64,000 bases of DNA from Mycobacterium gastri (GCF_002102175.1 NZ_LQOX01000116.1:1-64000); one strand, 5' to 3'. Positions 20,553 through 28,658 are shown, numbered from the stretch's first letter. A program made the numbers and translations. The notes: generated from the letters alone by a model not told the origin.

Positions 20553-20861
20553 TCAGAGGCTCAATAAGACGCGAGACCCGTCTGGGCGCTTCACCGCAAC
20601 TTCTAGCTCACCGCCGGTCGCCTCAACGTACTTGCGGAGGGTGTCGACCCGGCTGGTGCCCAGATTGCCGTGCTCCATCTGGGAAACGCGGTTCTGTCCG
20701 ACGCCGATGGCTGCTGCGAGGGAGGTCTGGGTGTAACCAGCTTCTTCGCGCAGCTCGCGGAGGCGGTACTGGGCAACCTCGCGATCCATCTCGTCCTTGA
20801 TTGCGTCAATGCGGGCACGGTTGCCCGGACGGCGACGTCGAAGATCATCAAGCGAGGTCAT
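20553..20861 (-). CDS. HigA-like XRE antitoxin
   Basis: This 102-residue protein has a central helix-turn-helix (about residues 35-75, with TQTSLAAAIGVGQNRVSQME) and a basic N-terminus. Its start overlaps the stop of the upstream toxin gene by 4 bases (ATGA). The toxin-first order and the size are those of HigBA modules. The protein should neutralise the toxin and repress the operon at the palindromes just upstream of the toxin gene. Confidence 0.85.
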   Translation of the reverse strand: MTSLDDLRRRRPGNRARIDAIKDEMDREVAQYRLRELREEAGYTQTSLAAAIGVGQNRVSQMEHGNLGTSRVDTLRKYVEATGGELEVAVKRPDGSRVLLSL

Positions 20862-21271
20862 CGTTTCTTCCCCTTTCTTGTCTTCGGCTTGGCGGCTTTG
20901 GCCGCTTCAGCCTCCTTTATTAGCTTCTGTTGGTGTTCGGTGAACAGGCGATCGGCGGTGGGGATGTTCGTCGCGTACCACTTTGTCCAATTTCCTGCCT
21001 TGTCTCCGGCGACCAGCATGATCGCCCGAGATTGGATGTCGAAGGCGAAGAGCACTCGTATGTGCGCTCCGCCTTTCGTGGCGCGAGGCCGAAGCTCCTT
21101 CATGTTCGGGTGCTCTGATCCTTCGAGCGTGTCTACGAACGGTCGGCGCGTGACCGGTCCGTATTCCTCCAATTGCTCAAGAGCCGCAATCACGTTGTCG
21201 TATTCCTCGTCATCGAGGGTGTCGATCCATGCTTCGATGAGGGTCAGATCGACCTCCCATCTCCGCACCAT
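20858..21271 (-). CDS. HigB/RelE-superfamily toxin (Gp49-like)
   Basis: The 137-residue protein matches the phage Gp49/HigB type of RelE-superfamily ribosome-dependent mRNA endonucleases. It has a compact fold with a MKELRP strand, a RVLFAFD core strand, and a conserved lysine/tryptophan segment (AGNWTKWY). The C-terminus is a very basic Lys/Ala tail. It is the first gene of a two-gene unit and precedes its antitoxin. The ATG start lies just inside an AT-rich promoter with two overlapping inverted repeats. Confidence 0.85.
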   Translation of the reverse strand: MVRRWEVDLTLIEAWIDTLDDEEYDNVIAALEQLEEYGPVTRRPFVDTLEGSEHPNMKELRPRATKGGAHIRVLFAFDIQSRAIMLVAGDKAGNWTKWYATNIPTADRLFTEHQQKLIKEAEAAKAAKPKTRKGKKR

Positions 21272-21275
21272 GGCA

Positions 21276-21303
21276 TATTATCAGCTTTAACTGATATCAG
21301 TTA
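21276..21303 (-). promoter_or_regulatory. Operator palindromes in front of the HigBA-like operon
   Basis: Two inverted repeats overlap here. One is a perfect 16-base palindrome, TAACTGATATCAGTTA (21288-21303). The other is TATCAG-N6-CTGATA (21279-21284 and 21291-21296). They lie 5-30 bases before the toxin start, where an autoregulating HigA would bind. AT-rich DNA of this kind is unusual in this GC-rich window. Confidence 0.6.
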
Positions 21304-21461
21304 GAGATGATTCCCTTAGGCAGCCGGGGGTCCCGCTGGGACCACCCAGGGACCACGCGCCATGCGCGATGCTGAACGACCTGCGCGTCTGTGCACGTTA
21401 TGCACGGTCGGCTTTCAGCAAGTTATGGGCGCTGAGCTGGGCAAATGCGTTGCCCCAATTT

Positions 21462-21506
21462 ACTGGGGGTCAAGTGGTCGCAGGTTCAAATCCTGTCAGC
21501 GCGACT
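21462..21506 (+). repeat. tRNA-Pro(GGG) 3' half, attachment-site copy A
   Basis: The sequence runs from the anticodon loop (CTGGGGG) through the T-arm (GCAGG-TTCAAAT-CCTGT) into part of the acceptor stem. No matching 5' half of the tRNA is present upstream. The same ~45 bases recur at 25766-25811 with four mismatches, in the same orientation. Such orphan 3' halves are left when an integrative element recombines into the 3' end of a tRNA gene. Near the acceptor end this copy has GCGCGAC where the other has GCCCGAC, so it is no longer a perfect tRNA end. Confidence 0.75.
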
Positions 21507-21847
21507 CATGTTTTTGCAGGTCAAGCACTATTTTTGCTTGTTACCGGGCAGCTGCCGTGTTGATCACTCGATCGCACCATCAAATGCAGGCTTGATTGAC
21601 AGCTTGATTGACAGTTGCCGTGCGCGCGCCGTGGCTGGATTGAGCTGCGCCGCTAGGACCCAATTCGTTTGCCCGGCCCGGCCGGTAGTTCTGGTTGAGT
21701 TGTGACACTGGCGCCACCGAAATCAAGTTCGCGGGGTATCAAAGACTGTGCACTGGGAGTTCGCCGGACATCGCAGCTTGGCGGCGGCCCCGCTGATTGT
21801 CACGGTGCGGACGAATGGGTTGAGCCCGAATCGGTGAGGTGGTGCGT
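21507..21847 (+). other. Intergenic region with a small tandem repeat
   Basis: These ~340 bases lie between attachment copy A and the stop of the TOTE-like gene. A 12-base unit, GCTTGATTGACA, is repeated twice in tandem at 21590-21613. A short hairpin, CAAGCA with TGCTTG, follows a T-run near 21522-21540. No gene was seen. Confidence 0.45.
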
Positions 21848-24223
21848 TCAGGTCTGTCGGCGTGGGTCGGGGAATCCCATCTTGACGTAACCGGGCGCGC
21901 GCTTCTTCAGTGATGAGGCGATGACGGGTGTGAGTTCGTCGTGGTAGTCGTGCACGGTGGCAGAGGCCTTCGCCGGGTAGGGCCGAACGATGCGCCCGAT
22001 GTACTGGACCAGTCGGTTCTTGAACGTGATTGGCGCCGCGAGAAATAGCGTGTCCAGGGCCGGACAGTCGAATCCTTCGCCGATGAACGAGCTGGTGCCG
22101 ACGATCAGAAGTGGTCCAGACTCGGGCGTGTGGTTGGCGAGTTCGTCGGTGATCTGGCGGCGTTCGCGTGCCTTCATGCCGCCGCTAAGGATGGTGACGG
22201 TCTTGCCGGCTGCTCGGAGCCGTTGGGCGATCGCGTTGAGGTGTTCCACCCATGTGGTGAGAACCAGGATGTTGGCTCCTTCGCCGGCGGCGCTCATGAC
22301 GTCGCCGACAACCTGGTCGAGTCGATCTTGATCGGCGACGAGCGCGCGGTAGATCCCGGCCATTCCGCCTGGTGCGCTTGGGTCAGCGTCGCCGGAGTAC
22401 CGGAATCGGGTCGGATGCAGATGCAGAACGGGGTGCGGTGTCAGGAGATCGGAGCCGTCTACCGGTAGTTGGCCGGTGCTCGGGCCGTCAATGGTGACGT
22501 GGTGTGAACCGAGTTGGTGATAGATCAGGTCTTCGAGTCCGTCGCGGCGTTCGGGTGTGGCGGTAAGACCCAGCCAGTTGCGTGCGGGGATTCTGCTCAG
22601 AACAGCGAAGAAGGCGCTGGCCGCGACGTGGTGGCATTCGTCGACGATGACGAATCCGTAGTTGGCGGTGAGTTCTTCGATGTTGTCTCGGCGGGCAAGG
22701 GTGGGTAGCAGGGCGATGTCCAAAACTCCGGTTGTTTTCGATCGTCCGCCGCCGATCTGGCCGCATTTGAAGTCAAGGTGCCTGTGTATGCGGTCGCGCC
22801 ATTGGTCGGCCAGGGCCTTGCGGTCGACAAGGACAACAGTGGAAGTTGCGCGCGATTCGATCGCAGCGCAGGCGATTACGGTCTTGCCCGTGCCTGGTGG
22901 CGCGACCAGGACTCCGGTGTCCTCGGCGAGAAGCTCCCGCAGTGCTGCGGATTGTGTGGCGCGGAGTGTGGTGGCGCAGGTGAAGTGGTGGTGCGCGCCG
23001 AGTTGGCGTTTGTCGTCGATGCGCAGTGTGCTGTCGGCGGAGTCGACGAGTTCGGTCAGCAGAGCATGGAGACCTCGGGGGAGGACGAGGTCGCCGTCGG
23101 CGGTTTCGTCGTAGCTGTAGAGGAAACGCGGGGTGTCCCAGGTGCTTCGTCGGGCGCGTTGGCGCGCATCGAATTCGGGGTTGCGTATCGAGGCGGCATG
23201 CTTGACGGCGGAGATCATTGCTGGGCCAAGGTCGTTGGCGGTCAGGGTGATTCGTGATGCAAACGTGGCGCGGATGATCGCTGCCGGGCGGGGGACAATT
23301 TTCGATGAGATCGGTAGCTGCAATCGGCGCACGTTGTGGCCGAACTGTGGATCTGGCAGGTCGCGGGCCCGCGCTGTCACGTCGTTGGCGGACAGCCGCG
23401 CGATGCTGGAGAGATAGGCCCACTGGTCGTCATACGGTTCAAGGGTTCCTGGGTCAAGAAAGACGGTTGTGCCGTGTTGGCGGCGCTTGCCGTTCAACGG
23501 TGCGGCGATGAGATTGCCCAGGCCGCGGCCGATGTGTACGTCTTGCGATGGGAATAGGCGGTCATAGCTGCTCAAGCGCATGCTGCCCCGCAGGCGAAAT
23601 GCTTCGCCCAGCAGGCTTGTCGCGATGCCCCGCGCAACCGATGCCGATGTGGACTGAGCGAAGAAAATCCAGACGTGAGCGCCCCGGCCGGATTGCGATA
23701 CCTCTAGCGCTGCCGGGATCTGATGTGAGCGTGCGGCTTTCAGGTAGGCCAGCGCGTCGAGCATCGCCGCTTCTTTGTCGAAGTCGGCCGCCACCCACCA
23801 ACAGGTGTCATCATCGCCGAGTGGATACAAGCCGATGTGGACCTCGCCCCGCAGGTGGGCGCCGACGACCTCTGGGGTTAGCGGTAGGTACGGCGCGTCG
23901 GCGCGGTTCATGCCTTTGCGCCAGTAGCCTTTGATCGCTGGCATCCAGCCCGATCGGCCATCCCGTCGATCCTCCCAGCGCAGTGCGTAAACGTCAGTGC
24001 GACAACGGAACAGATCGAAGAAGAACCGCACCTTGTCGGTGGGGCTCGAGGCCATGCTCACCGGAGCTTGTGGCGCACCGGTCAGGGTCGCCTGATCACC
24101 GGCAGCCGCACGTGCCTGCTCCTCGCTCAACCGCAGCAAACGCCGCAACCGCACGTTGTCCGCGCGCAACGTGTCGAGTTCGCCAGGAAATTGTTCGGTG
24201 GCGCTAACGGCCGGCCTCCTCAA
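21848..24223 (-). CDS. TOTE-type archaeo-eukaryotic primase fused to SF2 helicase
   Basis: The 791-residue protein has three parts: a short leucine-rich N-terminal segment (about 15-40), a primase-like domain and a helicase. The primase domain (about 60-320) carries the catalytic-type AADFD (145-149) and the SGRGAHVW motif (178-185). The DEAD/DEAH-type SF2 helicase has Walker A APPGTGKT (441-448), DECH (528-531), LTATPERRDG, and motif VI QYIGRIVRPY. This architecture is that of the TOTE conflict systems described by Aravind and colleagues. The frame as drawn begins with TTG at 24223, but AGGAGG sits directly behind it. The true start may therefore be an alternative codon downstream, and the ATG near residue 58 is the first methionine. 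It lies behind an XRE/nucleotidyltransferase pair on the same strand. Confidence 0.82.
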   Translation of the reverse strand: MRRPAVSATEQFPGELDTLRADNVRLRRLLRLSEEQARAAAGDQATLTGAPQAPVSMASSPTDKVRFFFDLFRCRTDVYALRWEDRRDGRSGWMPAIKGYWRKGMNRADAPYLPLTPEVVGAHLRGEVHIGLYPLGDDDTCWWVAADFDKEAAMLDALAYLKAARSHQIPAALEVSQSGRGAHVWIFFAQSTSASVARGIATSLLGEAFRLRGSMRLSSYDRLFPSQDVHIGRGLGNLIAAPLNGKRRQHGTTVFLDPGTLEPYDDQWAYLSSIARLSANDVTARARDLPDPQFGHNVRRLQLPISSKIVPRPAAIIRATFASRITLTANDLGPAMISAVKHAASIRNPEFDARQRARRSTWDTPRFLYSYDETADGDLVLPRGLHALLTELVDSADSTLRIDDKRQLGAHHHFTCATTLRATQSAALRELLAEDTGVLVAPPGTGKTVIACAAIESRATSTVVLVDRKALADQWRDRIHRHLDFKCGQIGGGRSKTTGVLDIALLPTLARRDNIEELTANYGFVIVDECHHVAASAFFAVLSRIPARNWLGLTATPERRDGLEDLIYHQLGSHHVTIDGPSTGQLPVDGSDLLTPHPVLHLHPTRFRYSGDADPSAPGGMAGIYRALVADQDRLDQVVGDVMSAAGEGANILVLTTWVEHLNAIAQRLRAAGKTVTILSGGMKARERRQITDELANHTPESGPLLIVGTSSFIGEGFDCPALDTLFLAAPITFKNRLVQYIGRIVRPYPAKASATVHDYHDELTPVIASSLKKRAPGYVKMGFPDPRRQT

Positions 24224-24369
24224 GCGGTGTTAGGAAGTGAAACCCCAATGTCGACGCCACTCATGGCTGGCCTGGGATCCCACCACGAAGCGATCGTCTT
24301 TGTGTTCCGGCATTACAAGTGTCATCTCGACCGCTTCTGTACTCATCGTCGCCGGCGATGGCGTCACTG

Positions 24370-24944
24370 TCATTGATCGGACTGCGTACGGTGCGCGAGC
24401 CAGGAGGTTGCACGCTCGATCCTAGAGGCATAGCGCGCTGGGACGGTCGCGATGCGGGCGGCGATTAACTGCGGGTCAACCAGGCCGTCAGCGATGAGGG
24501 CGTCTACGAAGTTGCGGTCCTTTTCCCTGAAGGCACACAGCTTTGCGACACAGAGGTCTTCTTTGTCCAGGCACCAGCCGATGTACTGGGGTTGACCGGA
24601 TGGTGCGGCCGTGTTTCGTTTTGTACCTTCACTAGTCGCGTTCGCCAGCCTTCGGGGAGCGCTGATGTTGTTAGATCGACGCCGTCGATGCTGAAACCGT
24701 GTAGTTGCTCGAATGTGGAAAACTCACCGGCAGCGCCGACGATGAGGTCGGCCAAGCGGATAGTCTCGTTATTGTCGTCGGTAATGGGCAGGACGTCGAT
24801 TTCGAGGGATCTTGTCGCGAGCCTTGGAAGTTCGTCCTCGGGATAGGTACCGAGTATGGCCTGTGACCCGACGATGATGACCTCGAGTTGGCGAGCGATC
24901 TGGCAGGCGGCGCGGATCGCGTGTTCCAATTGGTCGCGCCGCAT
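24370..24944 (-). pseudogene. DUF6036-like nucleotidyltransferase, frameshifted
   Basis: The ATG at 24944 opens a protein beginning MRRDQLEHAIRAACQIARQ with VIIVGSQAILGTYPEDELP and EIDVLP. This is the nucleotidyltransferase-like pattern of DUF6036/AbiEii-related toxins. After LVKVQN near 24613-24622 the frame is lost. A neighbouring frame continues with the expected family sequence (GWCLDKEDLCVAKLCAFREK, then a helical tail) to a stop at 24370. A single one-base loss, or two-base gain, explains this. The ATG overlaps the stop of the upstream XRE gene (TAATG), so the two form a module. The gene is either inactivated or carries a sequencing error. Confidence 0.75.
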
Positions 24945-25462
24945 TAACTGATTTCCTGCAAAACTTGAATGCGCTCTGCTTCGGGGAGCAGTCCGCTCAT
25001 GGGTGTGACTTCGCGCATCTCGATCGAGTCGCGGTCGAGTCCGGTCAGAACACGATGCAAGCCGCTGAGGTCCCCGTGGTCCAGCAATGTCTTCCATCGG
25101 TCGAGGTTGCGGATGTGTGGTTGCCCTCGTACACCAAGGGTCAGCCGGTCCAGGTTGGCAACGATAGTTGGCCGCCATTGGGCGAGGGTGGACCGCGTTA
25201 GGCGTCGCGACAGTTGTCGGTGCAATTTCCATGACCGCCATTCAGAGCGGGTTAGCTCAGGAACGACGGTTCGTCGGACTACTTCGAGGCGATAACCCAT
25301 GCACGACACCAGGCGATCAAGTTGATCGTCACTGAGATCGACCTTGCCGGAAAGAAATTGGCTAATACTCGGTTGATGCACGCCGCTCAGCCGCGCGAGC
25401 TCCGATTGGGTAGTCGCCGTCTCGGACATCGCTCGGCGCAGTAGCTCACCGTGGTCGCGCAT
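24944..25462 (-). CDS. XRE-family regulator/antitoxin paired with nucleotidyltransferase
   Basis: This 172-residue protein has an N-terminal helix-turn-helix (about residues 15-60: TQSELARLSGVHQPSISQFL) followed by an Arg/Leu-rich helical region. Its stop overlaps the start of the nucleotidyltransferase gene (TAATG). HTH protein plus AbiEii-like nucleotidyltransferase is the usual make-up of nucleotidyltransferase-type toxin-antitoxin or abortive infection pairs, so this is the probable antitoxin and repressor. An AT-rich inverted repeat sits immediately upstream. Confidence 0.82.
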   Translation of the reverse strand: MRDHGELLRRAMSETATTQSELARLSGVHQPSISQFLSGKVDLSDDQLDRLVSCMGYRLEVVRRTVVPELTRSEWRSWKLHRQLSRRLTRSTLAQWRPTIVANLDRLTLGVRGQPHIRNLDRWKTLLDHGDLSGLHRVLTGLDRDSIEMREVTPMSGLLPEAERIQVLQEIS

Positions 25463-25470
25463 AACGCTGA

Positions 25471-25491
25471 TTATAGCAATAGTTACTATAA
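25471..25491 (-). promoter_or_regulatory. Inverted repeat operator before the XRE gene
   Basis: TTATAG and CTATAA form a perfect 6-base inverted repeat with a 9-base centre, 9 bases before the XRE start codon. The site is AT-rich and is placed where the XRE protein would repress its own operon. Confidence 0.5.
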
Positions 25492-25765
25492 AACCTCGTA
25501 AGTGCGGCTTGGGGCCTGCGCGTGTCGCGCGGCTCGTACAAGTCGGAGTTCCCTTGGCGAGCGCTGCAATGGCACCACGCCAGCAGACGGCGGGTGATCG
25601 CCGGTGCGAAATACCAGCGGCCCAAGAGCCGAGACGCAGGCTGTCACGACAATGTCACAAGACCCCTGAATCACTCTGGGACTGCATGCGATGGCGGGGG
25701 AGCGTTCTCTCAGCTACGCGCCATTTCAGACACGATCTGAGACAGCTCGAAACCCGTTCTGCCGG

Positions 25766-25811
25766 ACTGGGGGTCGTGTGGTCGCAGGTTCAAATCCTGT
25801 CAGCCCGACCA
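25766..25811 (+). repeat. tRNA-Pro(GGG) 3' half, attachment-site copy B
   Basis: This copy runs from the anticodon loop (ACTGGGGGTC) through the T-arm and the acceptor 3' strand CAGCCCG to the discriminator A and encoded CCA. It is the better preserved of the two copies. No tRNA 5' half precedes it, so it is not a functional tRNA gene. With copy A it brackets the TOTE-like segment, and accessory defence genes end here. Confidence 0.75.
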
Positions 25812-25980
25812 GGAGGAACAGCAGGTCAGAGGTGGTTATTATCTCTCGGCCGATACACAAAGGGCCGGTTCCCTCAACCCGTACCGAGCGCGGGGCAACC
25901 CGCTCGCTCGGTTCTGAGGGGCCCCGGCGTAGCAATGCGCCGGGGCTACCCGACTGCTCGCCGGCGGCTGAGTTCTTGTC

Positions 25981-27024
25981 TCACGGCAAGACCCTGATAA
26001 TGCCTGGCGGCATGGGTCGTGTCGGCGACGGCGCTGCCGGGCCGCCACCGCCACCGCTGCCACCGCCACCGCTGCCACCGCCACCGCTGCCGCTACCACC
26101 GCCGCCGGCGCCGCCATCACCGCCGCCGCCACCGCCAGCAGTGCCTCCCGGCTGGGGCGCAACAACGGGAGGCTCTACCTGTTGTGGTGGGGGCGGCGGC
26201 TCCTGAGGCGGAGGCGCCGGCTCCTGTGGTGATGGCGGCTGCTGAGGCAGTGGCGGCGGCTGCCGCGGTGGCTGCGACGGCGCGGGCGCCCGTGGTGGTA
26301 TGAGGATGTTCGCTGGTGGAGGTGGCGCCGGAATCTGCGGCGGCTTCGGCGCGATGGTCTCCCCGGCGGGAATGGTTTCGATCAGCGGGGCCGGATCATC
26401 GCGCTGCGCGGTGCAGTCCGATCGGCCGCCCCAGGTGTGGCTCGTAACAAAGACGCCGCCGACGATCGAGTGCGGCGGTCGCGCCACACCGATGGGCGTC
26501 CGTACCTGCCATGCCGCCGGCGTACTGGTGTTGTCCGGGGCCGGCGGTCGGTGCCGCACATCGCATTCCGAAGTAATTGCGTTGCGCGGGTATGCAGCGA
26601 CCCGGTGCGGAGGTTCGGTTGTTCGCGGCACGGGATTAGCGCTGAACGACGCGATCTGGTCCTGGTGGAAGGGGCAGTAGACCTGCACGGCCGTACTGAC
26701 GAAGCGGGAGAAGGTGCGCGTGAGGCGGTCACGAGGGTATCGGCGCAGACTCGGGTCATTGTTGACCGCAAAGGTCGTCATCGACTCGACGACTCCATCC
26801 ACCGGCATGCCGCTGTCGAGTCGGCCACAAATTTGACGGGCTGTGACGATCAGGCTTGGCGGGTTCGCGAGGGCGGGGATGCCACGTTGATCAAGCAATG
26901 CCAGAAACTGGTCGTCCTGGTTCGGGTCGGCCGCTGCTGGGCTGCCGCGCAGGATTGCGGCGCCGATGAGTATCACGCTGGCGGTAGCCATGGCTCCCGC
27001 GCGGCGAGCGGTGCCGGTGAACAT
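25981..27024 (-). CDS. Exported DUF732 protein with proline- and glycine-rich tail
   Basis: The 347-residue product has a signal peptide (hydrophobic segment about residues 11-32, then a likely AAADP cleavage site) and a DUF732 domain at about 40-118 (FLALLDQRGIPALAN, two cysteines). DUF732 is a mycobacterial exported family of unknown role. After ~220 residues it turns into a Pro-rich stretch and then a Gly/Ser repeat (GGGGS units) before the end. Most DUF732 proteins are much shorter, so the tail is an extension that could span or bind the cell wall. The ATG start is preceded by a worn region that may hold remnants of a metal-response locus. Confidence 0.75.
   Translation of the reverse strand: MFTGTARRAGAMATASVILIGAAILRGSPAAADPNQDDQFLALLDQRGIPALANPPSLIVTARQICGRLDSGMPVDGVVESMTTFAVNNDPSLRRYPRDRLTRTFSRFVSTAVQVYCPFHQDQIASFSANPVPRTTEPPHRVAAYPRNAITSECDVRHRPPAPDNTSTPAAWQVRTPIGVARPPHSIVGGVFVTSHTWGGRSDCTAQRDDPAPLIETIPAGETIAPKPPQIPAPPPPANILIPPRAPAPSQPPRQPPPLPQQPPSPQEPAPPPQEPPPPPQQVEPPVVAPQPGGTAGGGGGGDGGAGGGGSGSGGGGSGGGGSGGGGGPAAPSPTRPMPPGIIRVLP
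26045..26089 (-). repeat. Three perfect 15-base tandem repeats encoding Gly/Ser
   Basis: The unit CCACCGCCACCGCTG (plus-strand sense) is repeated three times without change. It encodes part of the GGGGS-rich tail of the DUF732 protein on the minus strand. Such tracts can expand or contract by slippage in frame. Confidence 0.8.
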
Positions 27025-27355
27025 GACAGTGGTTTCCGTTCTCTAGGGCCGTCGGGTTTGCGTGGTGATCGATGGCACGGTGATGGGCATCGCGGCGCCG
27101 GCCGCCAGGTTGAGGACTGCAAGCACGCCTCGGCGTCGAAGACTTGTCATCGTCGTTTCGTGATCGCTTTCCGCAGGCCGCAATCCAGCGGTTGGAGCTG
27201 GTTGAGGCGGGTTGCGGGCACCAGCAGCAGGCGAAATGAGTGTCGCGGTGTGTCGGGTGCTGTATCGCTTCGCGGCCGCGCTGCTTGGCCTCGGGTGCTG
27301 ATGCGCTTGACTCGGGCGGGCACTGTGCCGCAGTCAGGGGCCTCGACGGCGGGCA

Positions 27356-27427
27356 TAGCACGCCCTCAACCGCGGCCTTGCAGGCCTGGCAACAGATTTC
27401 GGATACCGAAACGACCTCTATGCTCAC
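27356..27427 (-). pseudogene. Remnant of a heavy-metal-binding (HMA-like) small protein
   Basis: A GTG at 27427 has a strong ribosome binding site (GGAGG, 8 bases upstream) and lies downstream of a MerR-type promoter. The first ~24 residues include EICCQACKAAVEGVL, which resembles the metal-binding CxxC helix of CopZ/HMA domains. After that the frame continues as proline/arginine-rich sequence running into the DUF732 gene, without the rest of the fold. I read it as a decayed target of the neighbouring MerR regulator. Confidence 0.35.
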
Positions 27428-27483
27428 CGCGACTACCTCCGATGCTGGCCGCGCCCTACGGCCGCCACCTAACACCAACTCAA

Positions 27484-27514
27484 GTGTTATCCTTCCAGTA
27501 CGCTGGAATGTCAA
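27484..27514 (-). promoter_or_regulatory. MerR-type promoter with 19-base spacer and operator
   Basis: On the minus strand a consensus TTGACA (27514-27509) is followed after 19 bases by TAACAC (27489-27484). The spacer holds an inverted repeat, TTCCAG-TACG-CTGGAA (27493-27508). The over-long spacer with a central dyad is the hallmark of promoters that MerR-family activators untwist. It faces left, away from the merR-like gene at 27525. Confidence 0.7.
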
Positions 27515-27524
27515 GGAGGGATGT

Positions 27525-27986
27525 ATGCGCATTGGTGAGCTGGCGCAACTCGCCAACACCAGCACCAAGACCATTCGCTTCTATGAGGATTCGGGCCTGC
27601 TGCCGCAGCCCCCACGCCGCGCATCCGGGTATCGCGACTATGGACCCGAGATGGTGGATCGGCTGCGATTTATCCGTCGCGGCCAAGCGGCCGGACTGAC
27701 CCTGCACAAGGTGCGCCAGGTCCTGGCGATCCACGATCGTGGCGAGGTGCCGTGCGGACACGTTCGGCAGGTCCTCAACACCCGCCTCGACCAGGTCCGA
27801 GCGCAGATCGCCGAACTCGTCGCCCTTGAAGGCCACCTGCAAACCCTGCTCGACCGCGCATCGCATGAAGCGGCCACCGAACACGACCAGTCCACGGTCT
27901 GCTGGATTTTAGAATCCGACTCCGACGCGCCCGCCGCCAGCGAGTTCATCGACTCCCACGACCCAAACCGGCCATGTGCCACGTAG
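27525..27986 (+). CDS. MerR-family metal-responsive regulator
   Basis: The 153-residue protein has the MerR N-terminal winged helix-turn-helix (MRIGELAQLANTSTKTIRFYED, about 1-22), the linking helices up to about residue 70, and a dimerisation helix. PCGHVRQVL near residue 86 supplies the conserved cysteine of the ZntR/CueR/CadR group. The ATG at 27525 follows AAGGAGGG by 4 bases. The C-terminus beyond residue 115 is short and lacks an obvious second metal-ligand cluster apart from a CW pair, so the metal cannot be named. The divergent promoter at 27484-27514 is its probable target. Confidence 0.85.
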   Translation: MRIGELAQLANTSTKTIRFYEDSGLLPQPPRRASGYRDYGPEMVDRLRFIRRGQAAGLTLHKVRQVLAIHDRGEVPCGHVRQVLNTRLDQVRAQIAELVALEGHLQTLLDRASHEAATEHDQSTVCWILESDSDAPAASEFIDSHDPNRPCAT

Positions 27987-28658
27987 CGGACGGTACGTCG
28001 CGTGTATCGAGCTGAGTAGCGAAAGCTGTTCGCTCCCAAGCCCCCAGCTACAGCTGGCCGCGGCATGCTCGGGGCCTCGAAGGAGCCGGTGCTGACAACG
28101 GTGGTCGATCGCGTCGAGCTCTCCAGGCTCAGAGTGAAGGGATATGCCACCCCGGGTGGGGTGGAATCTCATGGCGAACCGATAAGGAGCCGGCGACAGC
28201 GGGTGGCCTGGCATGAGGACTGCCAGATTCTCGGTGCCAGCCATGGGCTCGGTTTCAGGGTGGCGTGGCGGCGCTGCCGAGTGCAGGCCGCGACCACGCA
28301 CGGCCCGCACGGCGGCAGTGGGCGAGTTTGCCGGTGAGCACAGAATTCGTCGACATCGCCAACCGGCAAGGCGCGCAATCGTTCTGCATGCGCGCGACAC
28401 AACCCGGCGCTCGCCGATTCCCACTCCCGTCGACCACCATCCACGACACAGCCATTCCGCGCCCCGATCGTTGGCGAGCGCGCGGGGGAAGCGAGGCGAT
28501 CTCATCGTCACCAAGCCCGCTCGGTGAGCCGACGCCGGCACGAGAAGCAGATCAGCGACCGAGGCCGGCGCGGTCGTCGAACAGCCCGATCACCCGCATA
28601 TCCTTGCGCTGTTGGAGACGCTCTCCGAGAGCGCGGATACCGAGCCGAGGTCGACGCG
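27987..28658 (+). other. Region of ~670 bases without a supported gene
   Basis: Several open frames overlap here on both strands, but none has a start with a ribosome binding site or recognisable protein sequence. The right-hand end may be 5' flank of the broken IS3-family element that follows. Confidence 0.4.

Noticed and set aside
25700..25811. Complete tRNA gene at copy B
   Set aside because: The T-arm, acceptor 3' strand and CCA are present, but no 5' acceptor strand or D-arm is found upstream. The same holds for copy A.
26041..26145. Possible repeat array of CRISPR type
   Set aside because: The repeats are short, uninterrupted by spacers and in frame with the Gly/Ser tail of a protein.
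27043..27150. Small minus-strand frame with a hydrophobic start (MTSLRRRGVLAVLNLAAG)
   Set aside because: It resembles a signal-peptide stub, but there is no Shine-Dalgarno sequence and no mature protein; probably part of the decayed region.
27909..28541. 210-residue frame on the minus strand after the merR-like gene
   Set aside because: It overlaps the end of the merR-like gene, has no ribosome binding site and no recognisable domain.
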